Origin: Novosphingobium cyanobacteriorum
GTDB lineage: Bacteria; Pseudomonadota; Alphaproteobacteria; Sphingomonadales; Sphingomonadaceae
Reading direction: 5' to 3'
Assembly: GCF_029436685.1 (NCBI RefSeq)
Contig: NZ_JAROCY010000026.1
Coordinates: 1 to 45,604 of the forward strand
DNA length: 45,604 nt
Within the stretch, counting starts at the first letter, position 1. Each line of letters opens with the position of its first letter. Position numbers and translations under genes: made by a program. Of the stretch, positions 42,229-45,604 are shown one piece after another. A model generated the notes under the pieces. That model was not told the DNA's origin, did not search any database, and worked only from the letters and a program-made list of their open reading frames with translations.

Positions 42229-42324
42229 CCCGCTCGAAATCCCCTACATGATCGCGTCACGTGGCCCACTTTACACCCTGCGGCCATGCCATAGCTTTAT
42301 GGACATTGGGCAGAGAGGTGTAAG

Positions 42325-43302
42325 ATGACGGATATCCGCTTTGATGGTCGCGTTGCGATCGTGACCGGTGCTGGCAACGGCTTGGGCAAGACTTATGCGC
42401 TTGAACTCGCGCGGCGCAGGGCAAGGGTCGTGGTCAATGACCTTGGCGGCAGCGGGTCCGGCACCGGCGCTTCGGCAATGGCGGCAGAACTGGTGGTGCA
42501 GGAGATCCGCGATGCCGGCGGCGAAGCCATCGCCAATGCCGACAGCGTCGCGACACGCGAAGGTGGCAACGCGATCGTCCAGGCCGCGTTGGATACTTGG
42601 GGAAAGGTCGATGTGCTGATCAGCAACGCCGGATTCCTGCGCAACAACCGGTTCGAGGATCTGACCGACCAGGAAATCGATCCGATCATCGACGTTCACC
42701 TGAAGGCCGCTTTCTACGTCGGCCAACCGGCATACCGAGCGATGCGCGCCAAGGGCTACGGCCGCATCCTGTTCACCGGATCAGCCTCCGCCATGTTCGG
42801 CCATGCATGGCAGGCAAACTATGCCGCCGGCAAAGGCGCCATGCTCGGCCTGTCGAACGTGGTGGCGATCGAAGGCTCGGCTTATGGCATCACTTCTAAC
42901 GTAATCTTGCCCACCGCGTCGTCGCGGCTGGAAGCGGAAATGACCCCCGGCTTCATGGAGATCCCGGAATTCGCCAAGGCATTCCAGAATGCCGACTTCT
43001 CGTTGGCGCAGGAGCGGATCGGGCCAGAATTCAATACTCCGCTGGCACTCTATCTCGTAAGCGAAGCCTGCACCGCCACCCACGGCGTCTACAGTTGCAA
43101 CAGCGGGCGCTATGCCCGCGTGCGGATCTGCGCGGCAGAAGGCTGGGTGTCACCCAAAGGCAGCGTCCCTCCAACCCTTGAACAGATCGCCAGCAATTTC
43201 GAACAGATCTGCACCCTTGGTGAGTATACCGAGCCGATGACTCCATATGACGAATTCACCTCGGCAGTGAAAGCCGCACGCAAGCAGGGCGTCTATCCCT
43301 GA
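42325..43302 (+). CDS. Short-chain dehydrogenase, MFE-2-type hydroxyacyl-CoA dehydrogenase-like
   Basis: A 325-residue SDR. The N-terminus GRVAIVTGAGNGLGKTYALE and VVVNDLGG match the (3R)-hydroxyacyl-CoA dehydrogenase domain of peroxisomal multifunctional enzyme 2. SNAG and TGSASAMFG with NYAAGKG complete the site. A C-terminal extension of about 60 residues follows, as in bacterial MFE-2-like SDRs. The family oxidises 3-hydroxyacyl-CoA or steroid alcohols. The ATG at 42325 has GAGAGG nine bases upstream. It is followed after 29 bases by a Gfo/Idh gene. It suits the beta-oxidation-like part of the pathway. Confidence 0.9.
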   Translation: MTDIRFDGRVAIVTGAGNGLGKTYALELARRRARVVVNDLGGSGSGTGASAMAAELVVQEIRDAGGEAIANADSVATREGGNAIVQAALDTWGKVDVLISNAGFLRNNRFEDLTDQEIDPIIDVHLKAAFYVGQPAYRAMRAKGYGRILFTGSASAMFGHAWQANYAAGKGAMLGLSNVVAIEGSAYGITSNVILPTASSRLEAEMTPGFMEIPEFAKAFQNADFSLAQERIGPEFNTPLALYLVSEACTATHGVYSCNSGRYARVRICAAEGWVSPKGSVPPTLEQIASNFEQICTLGEYTEPMTPYDEFTSAVKAARKQGVYP

Positions 43303-43331
43303 TCGCCCAACTCTTGGCTAGGAATACGACA

Positions 43332-44489
43332 ATGACCACCCGGATCGGCATAATCGGTGCCAACTGGAGCCTGAAGGTCCATGGCATGATCTGGCAGCAG
43401 TTTCCCGACGTGGAAGTGGCTGCAGTCTGCACCGCGCACCAGGAAACGGCAGAAGCTGCGGCAAAAGCGTTCAACATCCCCAAGGCGTACTGGGATGTGG
43501 CGGATCTGGTCGCCGACCCTGACATCGACATCATCGACGTTGGCAGTCGCCCGGCCTATCGTCCGCCGATGGTCATGGCCGCGCTCAATGCGGGCAAGCA
43601 TGTCTATGACGCCCTGCCCTTTGCGCTTACTCTGGATCAGGCGCGCGAACAGACCGAACTGGCCAGGACCAAGGGGTTGGTGGGCACGGTCGATGCCCAG
43701 TTCCGTTGGGGCTCGGCCGCGCTGCAGATGAAGCAGATGATCGACGAGGGCTTTCTCGGCAACATCCTCGGCTTCAACATGCAACTGCTGATGCCGCTGT
43801 GGGAGCGAGATGGCCTTGCTTACCCTGCCTGCGCCTATCCCGAAGGCGGGATGGACCCCTACCTGTGGCTGGCAGACAAAAGCAGCGGTGGCAGCGCGTG
43901 GCGGAATTTCGGCACCCACTCCACGCTGTTCCTGACCCACCTGATCGGCCCTGTGGCAGAGATCACCGGCATGCACGCCACCGGGATCAAGGAATGGCCG
44001 CTGCCGGATGGCACCGTGCTCAAGCCTGATACCGCCGACCTTGGCTGTGCCACCATGCGGATGGCCAACGGCGCGATCGGCAATCTCCAGACAGGCTGGT
44101 GCGTGCCCGATTCCGAAGTGATGCGGATCGAGATCTGGGGCGATCGCGGGCGCCTCGTCTACACCGATCCCACCTTCGGCGACGGAGTCAGCGGACGGCT
44201 TTATGCAGGGCCGGTCGCCACAAAGGAATACGGCGCGCTCACGGGCGGACTGGTCGAGGTCGAACCGCGCCATTTCGCGGTGCCAGGTTTGCCATGGAGC
44301 AAGGAAAACAACCCACCCTACATGGTCGCGATGAGTTGGATGTTCCACAACATGCTCGAAGCGATCAAGGGCAATGTCCCGGCCTCACCCAGCTTCGAGG
44401 AGGCGTTGCACGCCCACGCTGTCGTCACCGCGCTGGAGATGTCCCAGGAAACCGGGCGGCGGATCGCGATCGCCGATCTTCTCGTCTGA
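43332..44489 (+). CDS. Gfo/Idh/MocA-family oxidoreductase, atypical active site
   Basis: A 385-residue protein of the glucose-fructose oxidoreductase fold. The N-terminal Rossmann segment is RIGIIGANWSLKVHG, with the usual GxGxxG weakened. Where the family has E-K-P, with a catalytic Lys, this protein reads YDALP (residues 92-96), so Glu and Lys are replaced by Ala and Leu. The C-terminal alpha/beta domain is normal, with GGSAWRNFGTH containing a His near the classical position. Activity as a typical NAD(P) dehydrogenase is doubtful. AGGA lies eight bases before the ATG at 43332. It is the last gene of the unit with the MFE-2-like SDR. Confidence 0.88.
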   Translation: MTTRIGIIGANWSLKVHGMIWQQFPDVEVAAVCTAHQETAEAAAKAFNIPKAYWDVADLVADPDIDIIDVGSRPAYRPPMVMAALNAGKHVYDALPFALTLDQAREQTELARTKGLVGTVDAQFRWGSAALQMKQMIDEGFLGNILGFNMQLLMPLWERDGLAYPACAYPEGGMDPYLWLADKSSGGSAWRNFGTHSTLFLTHLIGPVAEITGMHATGIKEWPLPDGTVLKPDTADLGCATMRMANGAIGNLQTGWCVPDSEVMRIEIWGDRGRLVYTDPTFGDGVSGRLYAGPVATKEYGALTGGLVEVEPRHFAVPGLPWSKENNPPYMVAMSWMFHNMLEAIKGNVPASPSFEEALHAHAVVTALEMSQETGRRIAIADLLV

Positions 44490-44505
44490 CCTGAGGCTTG
44501 GCCCG

Positions 44506-44568
44506 CAAGGAAAAACGGGGAGCCAAGGAAAAACGGGGAGCGCCACCGGCGCTCCCCGTTTTTCCTTG
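44506..44568. terminator. Terminator hairpin with a tandemly duplicated left arm
   Basis: CAAGGAAAAACGGGGAGC occurs twice in direct tandem (44506-44523 and 44524-44541) and once inverted (44551-44568, GCTCCCCGTTTTTCCTTG). The second copy and the inverted copy form a perfect 18-base stem around GCCACCGGC. It separates the Gfo/Idh gene from the convergent P450 remnant. Confidence 0.85.
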
Positions 44569-44596
44569 CTCCCACCAAAGTGGTGGCAGCCCGATC

Positions 44597-45481
44597 TTAA
44601 CGGTCAAACCGCACGTAGATGTGTTCAGGTACGCGCATCATCATGCCGCGGATCAGCGGCTCGGGCTTGTCAGGATCGAGCCGCAGGTTCGGCAGGTGAT
44701 CGAGCACGGCATGCAGCGCCCGGGTCATTTCCACCCGCGCCAGATGCTGCCCCACGCAGATGTGCGGCCCGCGCGAGAAGGAATAGTGCGCCAGGCGCTT
44801 GCGGTGGATGTCGAACCTGTCGGGATTTTCATGGAGCGACGGGTCACGGTTCACCGCACCTGCCACCACGTCGATGTATGATCCTGCCGGAATGGGCACG
44901 CCGCCCAGTTCGGTATCTTTCACTGCAACGCGCAGCTGGGTCAGCACCGGGCCGTCCCAGCGCAGCGCTTCCTCAATGGCCGCGCCGATCAGCGAGCGAT
45001 CCTGGCGCAGGGCCTCCAGCTGGTCCGGATTGCGCAGCAGCGCCGTGAGCAGGATGCTGGTCCCGCGATAGGTCGTGTCGCCCGCTGCGTTCATCAGCTG
45101 GCGCAGGAACGAGATCAGCACCAGTTCGGGCAGATGGTCGCCATCCACCTCGGTATTGGCGAGCAGGCTGACGAGGTCGTCACCCGGCTCGGCCCGGCGT
45201 GCGTCGATCAGGCTCTTGAAGTAGTGGCCCAGCTTGACCCCGGCCTCGCGCGCCTGCGCCATATGGTCGAAATCGGTCTGCCCGATGGCGAGGCGCTGGA
45301 ACGTGTTCACGTCCGAACGCGGCAGGTTGAGCTGCTCGTAGATGACCTCGAAGGGATAGCTGTGCGTGAACTCCTGCACCAGGTCCGCTTCCCCCCGCTC
45401 AAGGAAGCTCCCCATCAGGCTGTTGACCACGGGATCGACGATGGTCTCGCCCCAGGTCTTCACATATTGCGGCAGAAATAT
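44597..45481 (-). pseudogene. Cytochrome P450, 5'-truncated by an insertion sequence
   Basis: The frame encodes about 294 residues homologous to a P450 from roughly the C-helix onward, against a normal 400-420. It keeps the I-helix AGDTT, the K-helix EEALR and the heme loop FSRGPHICVG. The N-terminal third is missing because the reading frame runs straight into the insertion sequence at 45482. The first P450-derived residues read IFLPQYVKTWGE. A GTG at 45463 could start translation, but no functional P450 would result without the B-C region. The lost part may lie on the far side of the element, beyond the window. Confidence 0.88.
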
Positions 45482-45604
45482 GGCTCTTTTGAAAAACGAG
45501 TGGGTCAGGTTGCATGCTGATTGAGTTTTCCGAAGTCCAGCTTGCCAGCGAGCAGGAACACCATGGTGCGGATGGTGGAGAAGCTCGCGTAGCCACGCGC
45601 CTTG
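45482..45604 (-). mobile_element. ISL3-family insertion sequence, end with terminal inverted repeat (partial)
   Basis: The element end starts with GGCTCTTTTGAAAAACGAG at 45482, the GGCTCTT-type terminal repeat known for ISL3-family elements. The transposase tail follows inside. The element continues past the window edge, so its target duplication and second end cannot be checked here. Confidence 0.75.
45505..45604 (-). CDS. ISL3-family transposase, C-terminal fragment (cut by window edge)
   Basis: The last 32 residues of a transposase are visible: KARGYASFSTIRTMVFLLAG, then KLDFGKLNQHAT and a stop. The ARGY...FxxhRTxxFLxAGKLDF ending is typical of ISL3-family (IS204/IS1001-like) transposases. 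The stop lies 23 bases inside the terminal inverted repeat that truncates the P450 gene. Confidence 0.78.
   Translation of the reverse strand, partial: KARGYASFSTIRTMVFLLAGKLDFGKLNQHAT

Noticed and set aside
1..45604. CRISPR arrays, tRNA or rRNA genes and riboswitches
   Set aside because: No regularly spaced repeats, cloverleaf sequences or recognisable leader motifs were seen when reading the intergenic regions.

Overview
The window is a GC-rich, densely packed catabolic region of the kind carried by sphingomonads and other Alphaproteobacteria that degrade terpenoids, steroids or aromatic compounds. The lineage is inferred from gene content and protein style, not from a marker gene. There are about 39 protein-coding features, no RNA genes and no housekeeping genes. 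Almost every gene belongs to a family used to break down hydrophobic ring compounds: seven short-chain dehydrogenases (SDRs), three cytochromes P450, two [2Fe-2S] ferredoxins, a Rieske oxygenase, an Old Yellow Enzyme, a 3-ketosteroid-dehydrogenase-like flavoprotein, a flavin monooxygenase of the acyl-CoA dehydrogenase fold, three acyl-CoA ligases, two crotonases, a paired acyl-CoA dehydrogenase, an SCP-x-type thiolase, a TesB thioesterase and several hydrolases.

Layout. 1-120 is the probable tail of an IS21-like element. 221-4771 is a leftward operon: thiolase, FAH-family hydrolase, SDR, VOC protein and HSL-type esterase. 5230-8084 is a rightward operon: P450, putidaredoxin-like ferredoxin, Old Yellow Enzyme. 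8135-11529 runs leftward: CoA ligase, thioesterase, crotonase. After a SnoaL-like gene (11712-12134), 12196-15023 runs leftward: epoxide hydrolase, DUF1330 protein and a CYP101 (P450cam-like) enzyme. 15346-19069 holds an SDR, a TIM-barrel isomerase-like protein and the only two regulators seen, one TetR and one LysR. 19229-22954 is a tight rightward operon: sulfotransferase, DUF1214-like protein, EthD-like protein and SDR. 23004-25555 is a CoA ligase and crotonase (leftward). 25822-32421 is a rightward operon: flavodoxin-fold reductase, SDR, flavin monooxygenase, CoA ligase and KstD-like dehydrogenase. 32480-34365 is a divergent SDR pair. 34468-38908 runs leftward: serine hydrolase, ferredoxin and Rieske oxygenase, plus an amidohydrolase with its own palindromic operator. 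39149-41943 holds a SnoaL-like gene and an acyl-CoA dehydrogenase pair. 42325-44489 is an SDR and a Gfo/Idh oxidoreductase. The right edge is a P450 whose 5' part has been removed by an ISL3-family insertion sequence.

How it may work together (inference): P450s and the Rieske enzyme hydroxylate a hydrophobic, probably polycyclic or terpenoid substrate. SDRs, the OYE and the KstD-like enzyme adjust the ring redox state. The flavin monooxygenase and perhaps the VOC protein attack a ring. CoA ligases, the dehydrogenase pair, crotonases, thiolase and thioesterase then carry out beta-oxidation-like steps. No ferredoxin reductase is present in the window, so reductants must come from elsewhere. The substrate cannot be named from the sequence. 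Most convergent gene pairs are separated by clear hairpin terminators, and several divergent promoters share palindromic elements containing a CATGTGAT-like core.
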